From Gorsachius magnificus (lineage: Eukaryota > Chordata > Aves > Pelecaniformes > Ardeidae): DNA of 64,000 bases. The position numbers and the translations under genes are program-made. The stretch lies in assembly GCA_034008185.1 (NCBI GenBank), contig CM067109.1, positions 35,186,885 through 35,250,884 on the forward strand, given 5' to 3'. This document shows positions 48,701 through 60,137 of the stretch, piece after piece (positions within the stretch are counted from its first letter, which is position 1; each line of letters starts with the position of its first letter). Below the pieces are notes generated by a model. That model saw only the letters and a list, made by a program, of their open reading frames with translations. It was not told the origin of the DNA and ran no database searches.

Positions 48701-49396
48701 ATGAGGCTGAGGAGCAGAGCCAAGAATAAGATGCCCACCACATCTCCCCAGGTGCCTCTGCATAATAGGTATGAGGCTCTAGATGTGGAAGACAAGGCAG
48801 TGGAGGGTGTAGGTGTTGAGCCATCCACATCGGAGGAGGCACAAAGATCAGAAAGACCTCCCTCTCATATTACTACTGCCTCCACGAGGAGGAAGAGACA
48901 TGTAATAGTTGTAGGAGACTCCCACCTGAGGGGAACAGAGGGTCCAATATGCCAGGCAGACCCTCCTCTTAGGGAAGTCTGTTGCATCCTGGGAGCCCAG
49001 GTTACTAGGAAACTTCCTAGCCTGGTCCAACCCTTGGACTACTGTCCCTTACTGCCCTTCCATGTGGGTGCTGATGAAGTTGCAGTAAGTAGCCCGAGGG
49101 TGATTAAAACAGAATTCAAAGCCTTGGGATGGTTAGTAAAGGAATCTGGAGTGCAGGTTATTTTTTCCTCGCTCCTTCCAGTGGTGGGCAGAGACATTGG
49201 GTGAAACAGGCAGACTCATTCCATTCACACATGGCTCCATGACTGGTGTCACTGCCACAACTTTGGGTTCTTTGATCATGGGATGGCCTACATGGCACCA
49301 GGCTAGCTGGTGTCAAATGGGAGCCAGCTTTCTCAGAGGGGAAAGAGGCTCTTTGTCCAGGAGCTTGCGGGGCTCATTGACAGGGCTTTAAACTAG
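48701..49396 (+). pseudogene. CR1 ORF1 relic (SGNH/GDSL-type esterase domain)
   Basis: CR1 ORF1 proteins carry an SGNH-type esterase-like domain thought to help the RNP. Here one frame reads PTTSPQVPLHNRYEALDVED, then RKRHVIVVGDSHLRGTEGPI, LREVCCILGAQVTRKLPSLV, FHVGADEV, ALGWLVKESGVQVIFSSLLP, FGFFDHGMAY and LSQRGKRLFVQELAGLIDRA, ending at TAG 49394-49396. The GDS nucleophile block is intact (48914-48922). The late block expected as DGxHLS reads NGSQLS (49316-49333), so the catalytic Asp and His are both replaced. Two in-frame stops (TGA 49202-49204, TAG 49304-49306) break it. No frameshift was needed to read it, so the decay is mostly by point changes. The N-terminal part of ORF1 is missing. 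Confidence 0.85.
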
Positions 49397-49457
49397 ATGC
49401 AAAGGGGGAGGGGGAACCTATTGGGCTTGCCAGCAACCAGCTAGGGGATGAAACGCA

Positions 49458-52323
49458 ATGGTTAGAGGGACGGGGGCTAGGATAAGCCCTCAACCCATTG
49501 CCCAGTGGCGTGCCAGGGACACTGCAGCAAAGTTGAAGTCTGGCGGAGGTGAGCTGAAGGCTCCTGAGGTAGTAGGAGCCAACAAGGAAACGTCCATGAA
49601 ACACCTCAAGGGAAACAAGGGGTGTTCTGCTATGAAGGTAACAAGGCCGACAGCTCAGATGAAATGCCTCTACAGGAACGCACGCAGCATGGGAAACAAA
49701 CAAGAGGAGTTGGAAGCTATCGTGCTGCTAGAAAGCCATGACCTGGTTGCCATTACGGAAACTTGGTGGGATGAATCCCATGACTGGAATGTAGCTATTG
49801 ATGGCTACAGGCTATTCAGAAGGGACAGGAGAGGAAGGAGGGGTGGGTTATGGGTAAGAATCAGAGACAGAAGCAATAAAGGGAACCTGGTAGTTGGTGT
49901 CTACTACAGGCCACTGGATCTAGGGGAGCCTCCTGATGAAGCCTTTTTTCTCCAGCTCCAGGAGGCTTCGCGCTCACAGGCTCTTTTCCTACTGGGGGAC
50001 TTCAACCAGCCCAACATTTGCTGGAAAAGTAACACGGCAAGCGGTAGGCAATCTGGGAGATTCCTAGAATGCATTGAGGACAACTTCTTAAGCCAGGTAA
50101 TAGACACCTCTACCTGAGGGGATGTGATACTGAACTTGGTGGTCACCAATGCAAGTGAGCTTGTAGGAGACGTTAAGATCGGAGGCACCCTGGGCAGCAG
50201 TGATCACACACTGGTGGAGTTCACGCTCCTGAGGGAAATGGGAATAGCGAGGAGTATAGTCAGGACCCTAAATTTTAGGAAAGCAAACTTCCAGCTCTTC
50301 AAGGAATTAGTCAGAAAGACCCCCTGGGAAACGGTCCTCAGGGACAGGGGAACAGAACAAAGCTGGCAGATCTTTAAGGATGTGTTCCACAGAGCACAAG
50401 AGCTCTCGATCCCCAGGTGTAAGAAATTGGGCAAAGAAAGGAAGAGACCAGCATGGCTGAGCCAAGAGATGCTGGTCAAAGTAAGGAGGAAGAAGGAACT
50501 GCACAGGCAGTGGAAGCAGGGACAGGCATCCTGGGAAGTGTATAGGGATGCTGCCCAGTTGTGTAGGGATGGGGTCAGGAAGGCCAAGGCACAGCTAGAG
50601 CTAAATTTGGCAAGGGGTGCGAAGAATAACAACGAACTTCTACATGTATGTCAGCTGGAAAAGGATGGTTAAAGAAAGTGTACCCCCGCTGATGAGTGAG
50701 ACTGGCAAACTGGTAACAGCAGATGAGGAGAAGGCTGAGGTACTCAACAGCTTTTTTGCCTCAGTCTTCACTGGCAACCTCTCCTCTCACCCCTCCCGAG
50801 TTGATGGATGGCATGAGGGGGACCATGAGAGTAAAACCCCTCCTGCTGTAAGAGAAGATCAGGTTTGTGGCCACCTGAAGAACCTGAATACATATAAGTC
50901 CATGGGACCTGGTGAGATGCACCCCAGAGTCCTGAGGGAATTGGCTGATGTAGTCGACAAGCCACTCTCCATGATATTTGAAAAGTCATGGCAGTCAGGT
51001 GAAGTCCCTGGTGACTGGAAGAAGGGAAACATTGTGCCCATTTTCAAAAAGTGTAGAAAGGAAGACCCTGGGAACTACCAACGTGTCAGCCTCACCTCTG
51101 TGCCAGGAAGGTCATGGAACAGATCCTCCTAGAAGCTATGCTAAGGCACATGGAGGCCAGGGAGGTAATTCGAGAGAGCCAGCATGGCTTCACCAAGGGC
51201 AAGTCCTGCCTGACGAACCTAGTGACTTTCTATGATGGAATGACAGCATCAGTGGACAAGGGAAAACCAATGGACGTGATCTATCTGGACTTCAGTAAAG
51301 CCTTTGACACAGTCCCCCACAACATCCTTCTCTCTAAATTGGAGAGCTATGAATGTGATGGGTGGACTGTTCGGTGGATAAGGAATTGGTTGGATGGTCA
51401 CATCCAGAGGGTAGTGGTCAATGGCTCGATGTCCAGATGGAGACCGGTGACAAGTGGTGTCCCTCAGGGTTCTGTACTGGGACCAGTGCTGTTTAATATA
51501 TTCATCAATGACCTAGCAAGATCAAGTGCACCCTCACCAAGTTTTCAGATGACACCAAGCTGAGTGGTGCACCTGACACGCCAGAAGGACAGCATGTCAT
51601 CCAAAGAGACCTGGACAGGCTGGAGATGTGGGTCTGTGTGAAACTCATGAGGTGCAAGGTCATGCACCTGGGTCGGGGTAACCCCCAGTATCAATACAGC
51701 CTGGGGAATGAAAGGATTCCCTGCCAAGATGGACTTGGGGGTACTGGTGGATGAAAAGCTGGACATGAGCTGGCAATGTGCACTGGCAGCCCAGAAAGCC
51801 AACCATACCCTGGGCTGCATCAGGAGAAGCGTGGCCAGCAGGTCGAGGGAGGTGATTCTGCCCCTCTACTCTGCTCTGGTGAGACCTCACCTGGAGTACT
51901 GCGTCCAGCTCTGGAGCCCTCAGCACCAAGAAGGACATGGACCAGTCTGAGCGGGTCCAGAGGAGGGCTACAAAAATGATCCGAGGGCTGGAGCACCTCT
52001 CCTATGAGGACAGGCTGAGAGAGTTGGGCTTGTTCAGCCTGGAGAAGAGAAGGCTGCGGGGAGACCTGATTGCTGCCTTTCAGTATTTAAAGGGGGCCTA
52101 TAGGAAAGATGTGGACAATCTTTTTAGGAGGGCCAACTGTGACAGGACAAGGGGTAATGGCTTTAAACTAAAACAGGGTAGGTTTAGACTAGATCTAAGG
52201 AAGAAATTCCTTACAATGAGGGTGGTGAAATACTGGAACGGGTTGCCCAGAGAGGTAGTGGAGTCCCCATCCCTGGAAACATTCAAGACCAGGTGGGATG
52301 AGGCTCTGAGCAACCTGATCTAG
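49458..52323 (+). pseudogene. CR1 ORF2 relic (APE endonuclease and reverse transcriptase)
   Basis: Endonuclease: MKCLYRNARSMGNKQEELEA, ITETWWDESHDW, YRPLD, LLGDFNQPN and LGSSDHTLVEF are all present, with about 20 residues missing between RRGG and LWVRI near 49852. [98 protein letters not shown] and the catalytic FSDD at 51542-51553 (normally FADD, both Asp kept). C-terminal domain: [19 protein letters not shown] to [20 protein letters not shown] and a TAG stop at 52321-52323. Lesions: TGA at 50115-50117 inside the endonuclease and frame changes near 50630, 51110, 51515, 51700 and 51940. Dead, but the best-preserved ORF2 in the window. Confidence 0.92.
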
Positions 52324-52419
52324 TTAGCGGTGTCCCTGCTCACTGCGGGGTCGTTGGACTAGATGACCTCTAGGGGTCCCTTCCAACCCCAAACATTCTA
52401 TGATTCTGTGATTCTATGA

Positions 52420-52735
52420 AAATAGCACCAGGAGCAGCTGAGATGTCACTTTTGAAAGCAGAAAAAGAGCATAAAACCCTGCCAATAACCAAAAGAAGTT
52501 ATAGAAGAAAGAAGACAGTCCCCTTCAGTTCTTGTTTTTCAGAGCTCTGAAGCCTGACCAACTTAATCACAGAGAATAGGAATGATCAAGGATCATAGCC
52601 TTCTGTGCTTACACAGCATCAGCTCTGTGGCTTTGAATAGTCACAACTGATTTAAGATGTGGTTGCTAAAGGTTAACAATTTTGTGTATGTAGTGAATAT
52701 ATAGTGATAATGGGTGATAATGGGTAATAATATAT
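52420..52735. other. Short non-coding spacer between CR1 and LTR
   Basis: About 316 bp of unique AT-rich sequence. GTGATAATGGGTGATAATGG at about 52702 is a small local duplication. Nothing else is seen. Confidence 0.5.
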
Positions 52736-52740
52736 GAAGC

Positions 52741-52900
52741 TGTCGTGGTTTAACCCGGCTGGCAACTAAGCACCACGCAGCCGCTCGCTCACTCCCCCCC
52801 CTCCCTCAGTGGGATGGGGGAGAGAATTGGAAAAGAAAAGTAAGACCCGTGGGTTGAGATAGAGACAGTTTAATGAGAGAAGAATAACAATAATAATAAC

Positions 52901-52937
<37 letters not shown>

Positions 52938-53342
52938 GTAAGAAAATATACAGAATATATAAAACAAGTGATGCACAACACAATTGCTCACCACCCGCTG
53001 ACTGATGCCCAGCCCGTCCCGAGCCGTGATCACTCTCCCCGAGCCGCGATCGCCCAGCCTGAGCTGCGACCACTCTGCCCGCGACCGACCAACCGACTAA
53101 CCCCCCCGAGCATGACGTTATATGGTATGGAATAGCTCTTTGCTCAGTTTGGGTTAGCTGTCCTAGCTGTGCTCCCTCCCAGGAGGAGAAGCTCAAAAAG
53201 TCCTTGAGTAGTTTGAGCACTACTTGGCAACAACTAAAAACATCAGTGTGTTATCAACATTCTTTTAGTCCTAAATCCAAAGCACAGCACTGTGCTAGTT
53301 ACTATGAAGAAAATTAACTCTATCCCAGCCGAAATCAGGACA
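52741..53342 (-). mobile_element. Solo LTR, family A, 602 bp
   Basis: Left end TGTCGTGGTTTAACCC, right end CAGCCGAAATCAGGACA. Flanks are GAAGC (52736-52740) and GAGGC (53343-53347), a 5-bp target duplication with one mismatch. It shares all blocks with the copy at 46914 in the same orientation, but its longer AAT run and an extra GC-rich segment near 53030-53090 make it about 48 bp longer. The CRE-like site reads TGACGTTA (53113-53120). ATTAAA on the LTR strand lies at 52874-52869. Its separate duplication shows an independent integration. Confidence 0.91.
52883..52936. repeat. AAT microsatellite inside LTR A
   Basis: AATAACAATAATAATAACAA is followed by a nearly pure run of AAT units to 52936, next to the LTR poly(A) signal. 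The same position in the other family-A copies is AAT- or ATT-rich but shorter and more interrupted, so this array has expanded in place. Confidence 0.85.
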
Positions 53343-54129
53343 GAGGCCTATTTGTTAGAATGAAATGTGTTAACAAATCAATTCAGTCAAGCCTTGCTAT
53401 AACGTCAGAGAGTGGTCTGCTCTCCCAGGCTTACAAACACTCCCACAGCAACAATCTAATTCAGTGATATACAGAGACACACAGCTATGAGAGCACAGAG
53501 GTACACAGTTACAGCAGTCATGTTCTTTGGAACTGTTTCAGATAAGCCTGTTGTAACATACAGTCAAAAAACACCTGTAGTCAATTTTTGCCCTATCTTG
53601 AACACTGATAGAACCAACCTTGAACTTTTCAAGGATTGACTTGTTGCATTTTTATTTAGAGATGAAATAGAAAAACAAAACTTTTCTGATGACAGTTCTG
53701 AGCCAAATATCATTAGCAACATTTTCATTTGGGGATCATTCACTACCAACCTACAGAACAATGTATTCCTCCTCTGCTCTTTTAGAAATTTATCTCAGTA
53801 AATCCCATGATTGTTTAAATTGATTCTAATGATAAATATGATTATTATAGTAGATGTAGCTTAAGTGATGAAAGAAAAACCCCAAACCACACAAATAAAA
53901 TTGCCAACAAAATTAAGAGATACTGAATAGTGAAATACATATTCTGTTGCTAAGTTGTATCCCGCTAAAGCTATCTTACTGGGAAGTCTAGAGAATAGAC
54001 ATTCTGGGTAAACTCAGTCTCTAACTGGCACTGTAGAGATGCCCTGGAGTAAGTCAGAAGACAATTTATTCATTCTTTGTTTTTTTCCATTTTATTTTTG
54101 CTGTTATTGTTTTATGGTATCTTCCAAAG

Positions 54130-54248
54130 CTGAATGACATGCTAAACATAGAACCAGTCTGGATTGTCACTGACAATGACATTGAAGATACTCAGCAACA
54201 CAAGTTAGTCGTACCAAAATTTATAAGCACTGAAGGCATCAATCACTG
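54130..54248 (+). other. Candidate terminal exon (very weak)
   Basis: A T-rich tract ending ATCTTCCAAAG (54129) stands before an open frame reading LNDMLNIEPVWIVTDNDIED and TQQHKLVVPKFISTEG, with a TGA at 54246-54248. The same frame is also open upstream of the proposed acceptor, which weakens the exon idea. No family is recognised. Confidence 0.1.
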
Positions 54249-57200
54249 AAAATTTTTGTAGGATTCTGAGAATTAGCATACAAGTCTCTGTTCCTAGGAC
54301 AGAGTTGAAATACTCAGTTTCTGTTTGATCATCTGTCTTTGGAAATACAACTATGGGAAAGTATACTGCACCCTTAGTTTACAATGTTGAATTAAATATG
54401 GAACAAGGGACATACTGCTAAGATATCAGCAGATCCCTCCTACTCAAACTCTGTGAAAGAAGAACTATTCTGCTTTCTGGATTTTTTCAAGAAAATTAAG
54501 AAATCTAAACCATACAAAACTAGTTAGCAGCTCTTATTTACAAAATAAAATTTTACAAAGGAAGAATACATATAATAGCTAACTTTCCATTGTAGTAGAG
54601 ATTAATTACGCTAGAACTACGCTATATAGAAGCAATTATATTTAAAATATTTTAAAGATTTTGCACCATCCTTTCCACTCTCATTTCAGATGCTATAGGC
54701 ATCCATCATCACAAAAAAAATTTAACTGCATCTGATTTACAACTCAGCCATACTTATTTAGGTTATTAGCAGTATTCAGATGGCCTATGACAAATTTTAC
54801 AGCAGGCTGAAAGACCTCACTGGAAATTGTTTTGTTTGTTATGGCAACAAAAGGCTATCTGCTAAATTTTACAGCTGACATAACAAAGCCAGACCTAAAA
54901 GAGTTCTCTAATATTTTTGGATAAACATTGAAGTTCTCATCATACATTTTATTCAGAAGGTATTTTAGAAAGATTCTTTCCATTAACCTCCCCCAGTTTG
55001 AAATTAAAATTGCATACCCTGCATATTAAACTTCTCCTAGATTATTTTTCTTTATTATTTCTCTTGAGATAGGAATACTTTTCTTTATCTGTGTGACTTT
55101 TCAGTGAAGATATTTTTGCCTTAGGAATGGGTAGATTATTGCACTGGCCTTATCTCCCTATTTCAAAATATTTATTTTATGCCTCAAAACCAGCCATAAG
55201 TCAGAAAAAGTAGGATTAAAAAGAATAAAATCAAAACCAAACACAAAAAAAGGAAATGAGTCTCTCCAGTGACACAAAAACCAAATAAGCTCCCTTCAGT
55301 TTCCTGATCTAGGCACAGTGTTATTCGTTAAGGTTAAAAAAAAAAAACCAAAACAAACCTCTACTCAAATGTTGTTCATTGAGATTCATGTAAAGAAAAC
55401 TATTTCTGGTTAAAATTTTTCCTACAACTCCATAAAAGCTACCAGAATGGAGTCTTATAATTATAAGACACATGAATGGCAACATCTCATGTATACATTA
55501 ATCCATTCTATTTCTTCACGTTCAGTAAACTCAGCAACACCCCTTCTGAAGCTTCATGCTTCCTCTAATCTCAATAACCAGAAGTGTGCATTGGCCATCA
55601 TGGAAAAACTCAACTGCTTATTGCCCCTTTTTTTTATGTAGCGTGTTTTGCTCTATATTTCCAAGAATTCTTTTTCTGGAACCATATTAGCATTCACTGA
55701 ACTGTAAGTGTACTACTCCTTTTCTCTCCCCGCTCTGACATAGGTGTAAATTTTTTGTAAATGCTTTGACTATGTGCTGATATAAGCTCAATAAGTCATA
55801 GCTTGAACTAGCTATTAAAATTGCCTGTTACTTCTTGGTAGCAGGTTAGAAGTGGATTTTGAGAAAACTTTGCAAAGGAAAAAAGTATCCTTGTAGAATT
55901 TCGACATAGCTCTCTTAAAATTCACTGAGGCTGGTAAAATTATCCAATATTCTTTCATGCATGGAAGTCAGGTATCTACAGTTACACAGACAAATTCCCA
56001 AAGTTTTAGCTGTCCTTCTGAAATGCAGTTTTATGGGTCTTCAGGGAATTCTGCTCAGTTCAACTGAATAAATGACTACATTGAAGTTCGTAACATAAAA
56101 TTCCCTTTATTACAAAGAGATAGAACAATTTTGTTGGGAAAGGATTTCTTGTCTCATGAGTAATGATCCCTACCCTGTACTGAGAAATACTGAGGTTATA
56201 CCTCATATCAAAATAGTTATAACTACATTCCATATTCAGAAATTGATTCAACTGTTCTTGAAATGGAACCAAGACCATACAAATCTATCAAGTTTTTCAG
56301 CTGATTTGTAGTGTTTTGAGTTTGCAGTTAAGGCTTATGCCTTGGCTGCATCCAGATGGTTTTTCCCTCAAAACTGATTAAAACTATCCAGGAGATAAGA
56401 CCCCACATAAATACAGTCAGTTGTGTATACACATACATACAAGTACACCCATGCAAAACCATCTCGCTGTAGTTTTTCCCCAGACAACAGCTTGTGTGAA
56501 ACTAGAGCAGCTGCAGGAAAGGTCACATTAGGACTTCCCTGTGTAATGTCAATCCTGAGGCTTGGAGGCCATTAAAAGTTGACTTAGAGCTGGTCTTAAG
56601 CAAAATTCTAACAGAGCTGAAGTTTTTATCAAAGTTTTACCAGAGATAAACTTCTAGGGAAAAAAAAAAGTTAAGATTCAAAGAGGGCGAGATTTTCCCA
56701 TAGCCATTAAAAACTAGCAATTTGTCTCAATATTTTTAAACATTTTCCTCCAATCTTTTCATATTAATCCCATAATTTACCTCACACATTTTTAATCCCT
56801 TTTTCCTCCTAGACTCAGATTCTTCACCCCTTTTTTTCATTGTCCTCACTCCTGTCACTTTTACAGCATTTAGCTTCTCTCCTCCTAATTAAATTCCACC
56901 TTCTATCAAACGCAGGGAGTGGAAGGGGTGGGAAAAGAAACCATTGTCATATTAATATAATATGCAGAGCTACAGCAATATATACTACAAGTGTTTCCTA
57001 TACATGCTCTATCTTCCCTATTAAGTTCTGAGATCTTTAAGACATTGTTTCTGAGAAAAGTTTTCCATCACCTCCTTTGTCATAATTAGTTTAATATAAA
57101 ACTTTGCAGTTAGTTTCTTATTCTGCAAAACAATGTTCTGTCAACTTGCAGGTGCTTTTTTAAATATTTCTGAGGATAAGACTAGAGAGAGAGGCACAAA

Positions 57201-60086
57201 TTTGTTCTTTAAAAAAGAAGTTCTAACGATATCTCTGAGCAGTTTTAAATACTCTTTTTGGAGCTCTAAAATTTCTTAGCAAGATGTGAACTTTGGATAA
57301 CTTTTATTTATTGAAATACCTTTTACTCTATATGGTTAATCTTAACATTCTTCCAAGTTATTGATTGGCTTTTTGTTTGTCTGATTCATCAGAAACTAAA
57401 ATTTCTGATGATTTCATGTACTCTGGTAATGCTCCTCCTCTCATGGCTTCTACAGATGGACAGACTATGCACAACAGCTCCTCAAAACAACTCAGATCTA
57501 TTCAAGCACAGCTGTAGTTTTCATGCAGTGTGGGCTCCACATTGACCTGGAATAAGTTCAGTCCCACACTGGAAATAAGAACAGAAAACCTATCTCCCAA
57601 TCACTCTTCTGCTTGACATATGCTTCATTTGCTGAGGAGTCAGGGGGCATGATAGGGAGAGAAAAGATTATAGAAAGTGTCTTTTAAAATTGGAGGAGGC
57701 AAGGGGAACTCAACTGCAGAAGTATAAAAAAGGCTTTAATTGGTTGGACTAAAAGGCTGGGTTAGGTCATTATTGTGTAACTGAAGATGGAAGCAGCAGA
57801 TACAAATGACATGATATTTAGAGCATAGAATGAGGGTGAGGTGTTGAAAGCAAGCACAAGAATTAAATGTCTAGACAAGCAAATTGAAACAAATATCTGG
57901 AGTAATAAAAGCAGTAAATAGATTAATAAGCCAAGATGGACATGAGGATCCTGGAATAAGGAAGAGTACAAGAAGCAAACAGTATTTGCAGTACTATGGG
58001 CTGGAGTGTGGAACTTGGAAAAGGAGATTAAGAAAGGAAAATAGGCACTGCTTTGCAAAGCAGAAAAGAAACAGTGGACAATTAAGAGAAGATTGGGAAA
58101 AATACAGGTTGGAGATGAAAAGAACTGGGGGACTCGAGCAAAATAAGCACTAGCTTGCATTACCCATGAGAACCAAACAGGAAGAATCTGGATTCCCACC
58201 CACTATCGAGTAGTCACTAGTGAGACTACATGTCTCACTCTTTCTCTGCTGTGACGTGGAAGCACCATCACTTTCTGATAGACTTGTTAGTGAGGTGTGT
58301 TTTTTATATGGCTCTTGCTGGAAACATAACTAAAGATCCTGGAATTAAATGTCATTGTTCACCTGGATTAGATTTTGTCAGTCTCATAGTTTGTTACTAG
58401 CTTAGTGCAGACATTAGATATGTAGTTTGGTGAAACTGTACTCCATTTAAATTCTTTGATCATTCCTAACACTACTTTTTCACAGTGTGATGAAAGCTGC
58501 ATTTCATTAAGGCCCACATTGTTCTTTAAGACAGAGGGCAAATTCTATTATCCTAGCTTTAAACAGAAAGAGGAAATGATAACTGCAGAGAGGTTAAAGT
58601 CAAAATTTGCCAGTGTCCAGTGTTTGGGGAAAAAATCCCATGTCACTAAAATGTCTTATATTTACTATATAATCTTAAACAGTTAATAAGGCATTTACAT
58701 ACTTGAAGTATTAGATTTCTGAGCTGGAACCTCTTTTTACTAAAGAAAGTTGCTCAAGACTATGTCATGCATGTCGGAGAAAAGAACTCCATTTTTAAAT
58801 AAGAAAAAAAGCCCAGCTGTCTAGTTCTTTGGTACCAAGAAATTTCTACAAAGTACTTGCTTTTGTACTTTTCTTTTCCCTTAACAGCTGGATGATAATT
58901 TCTGTTCTATGCAATAAGACTAGACACCTTACACAATTGGACATGGAATTAGATTCCTTTTTCAAAATGTGTTTCTCCTGAAAGAATATATTACTTTTTT
59001 TTTTTTCTTTTCTAAGCATAGTTCAGTCTTTCTCAAATCCCTACAGCAAGCTGCTAATGATGTGTACGTATCCTTTCCTCATACTATGCCTCAGAATTTG
59101 CAGCACTAATGATTGCTAAGCTGTTTCAGTAATCTTCAGCTCTATGACAGCCTAAGAGGCTTGTCAAGACAAGAGGCATACCAAATAATTTTCAAACCCC
59201 TTTCTTCTGCATTTTTTTCTAACCAATCCATCTCTCTTGAATGGGAGAGAGAAAAGGAGAGGGGAGAAAAATGGTTAAGCTGAGTATTCGGCTGCAGTTA
59301 AGCTCTCCTCAGGCAAGAGCAAAAAATCTCCCTAATAGTGCTGCAGTAGGTATGAATGTGTTTATTTAAACAGTGAGAAAGTAGAAGAGCAATAACTTTT
59401 TCTGGGCCTGCAACATTATATCTGGGCATATTGAGGACTACATATTTTTATCAAAGAATTACTTTCTTATAAAAACAGCTGTTATTATGAATGTGTCTTT
59501 CAACTCTTAAGCTATCACTTAAAACTACTTATATCTTGGAGAAAACTTTTGTGAGAATTATAAGCATTTGAGCTACACGTTTATGTTGCATTCTGGGAAG
59601 ATTTTGTCTGCCTGGATAGGAAGCATTCTGTCCTCATGTAGCGCATTGTAATTTTATCTTTTACAGTAGATCTTGAACTTATCATAGGTATTAGAAAATG
59701 GGGGATGGGGGGCAGGGGACATGACTGGTAAGGAGCCAAAGTTTGGTGAAACATTCTAACATACATGTCATTAAGAAAGTCCAGGACCCAATCCTGAGTC
59801 CGTAACTTATCTCAGAAAACCAGTAATTTTCTCCTGGTTCTGCAAACCCATTTTATCTTTACACTCTATTAGATCCTACATGCAAATCAAACATACCTGC
59901 TGCCCTGCCTATGTAGAGCACACAGTTTTGTTCTTTTCTACAGACTCCTTAATTTATGGGCCCATCTCCTATTCATTTGTCTTCAATGCCTCAAGACTGG
60001 ATTCTTAGGGCTTGCATTTTGAGCCTGACACTTGCAGAGCTGCTTCACACAAGATAAATACAAAAAGGGTTAGACTGCTAGGAAGG

Positions 60087-60137
60087 AAAAAAAAAAAAAC
60101 AAACAACAAAACCAAACAGAAACAAACAAACAAAACT
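60087..60137. repeat. A-rich tract with CAAA units
   Basis: A run of about 13 A is followed by CAAACAACAAAACCAAACAG and AAACAAACAAACAAAAC. It resembles the tail of a retroposed sequence, but nothing upstream could be identified as a SINE or retrogene. Confidence 0.6.

Larger units (their letters stand above)
48690..52419 (+). mobile_element. CR1 retrotransposon, 3.7 kb, nearly complete
   Basis: This is the most complete CR1 copy in the window. From left to right it holds the C-terminal part of ORF1 (esterase domain), a short spacer, ORF2 with endonuclease, RT and C-terminal domain, and a 3' UTR. It ends CATTCTATGATTCTGTGATTCTATGA at 52419. The left boundary is uncertain by about 60 bp; the first clear ORF1 residues are at 48701. 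The missing 5' part (ORF1 N terminus and 5' UTR) reflects the usual incomplete reverse transcription. The 3' region is very close to the copies ending at 1505 and 20532, so these belong to one young subfamily. Confidence 0.93.

Noticed and set aside
48403..48828. 141-codon hydrophobic frame, minus strand
   Set aside because: It is antisense to the start of a CR1 ORF1 and runs on into unrelated flanking DNA, so it is a chance frame.
46914..53342. Complete provirus bounded by two family-A LTRs
   Set aside because: The interior is a CR1 in the opposite orientation and the two LTRs have different target duplications.
57762..58199. 145-codon frame, minus strand, with several hydrophobic stretches
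   Set aside because: The opposite strand is purine-rich, so Leu, Phe and Ser codons dominate by composition. No start context, splice signals or family pattern support it.
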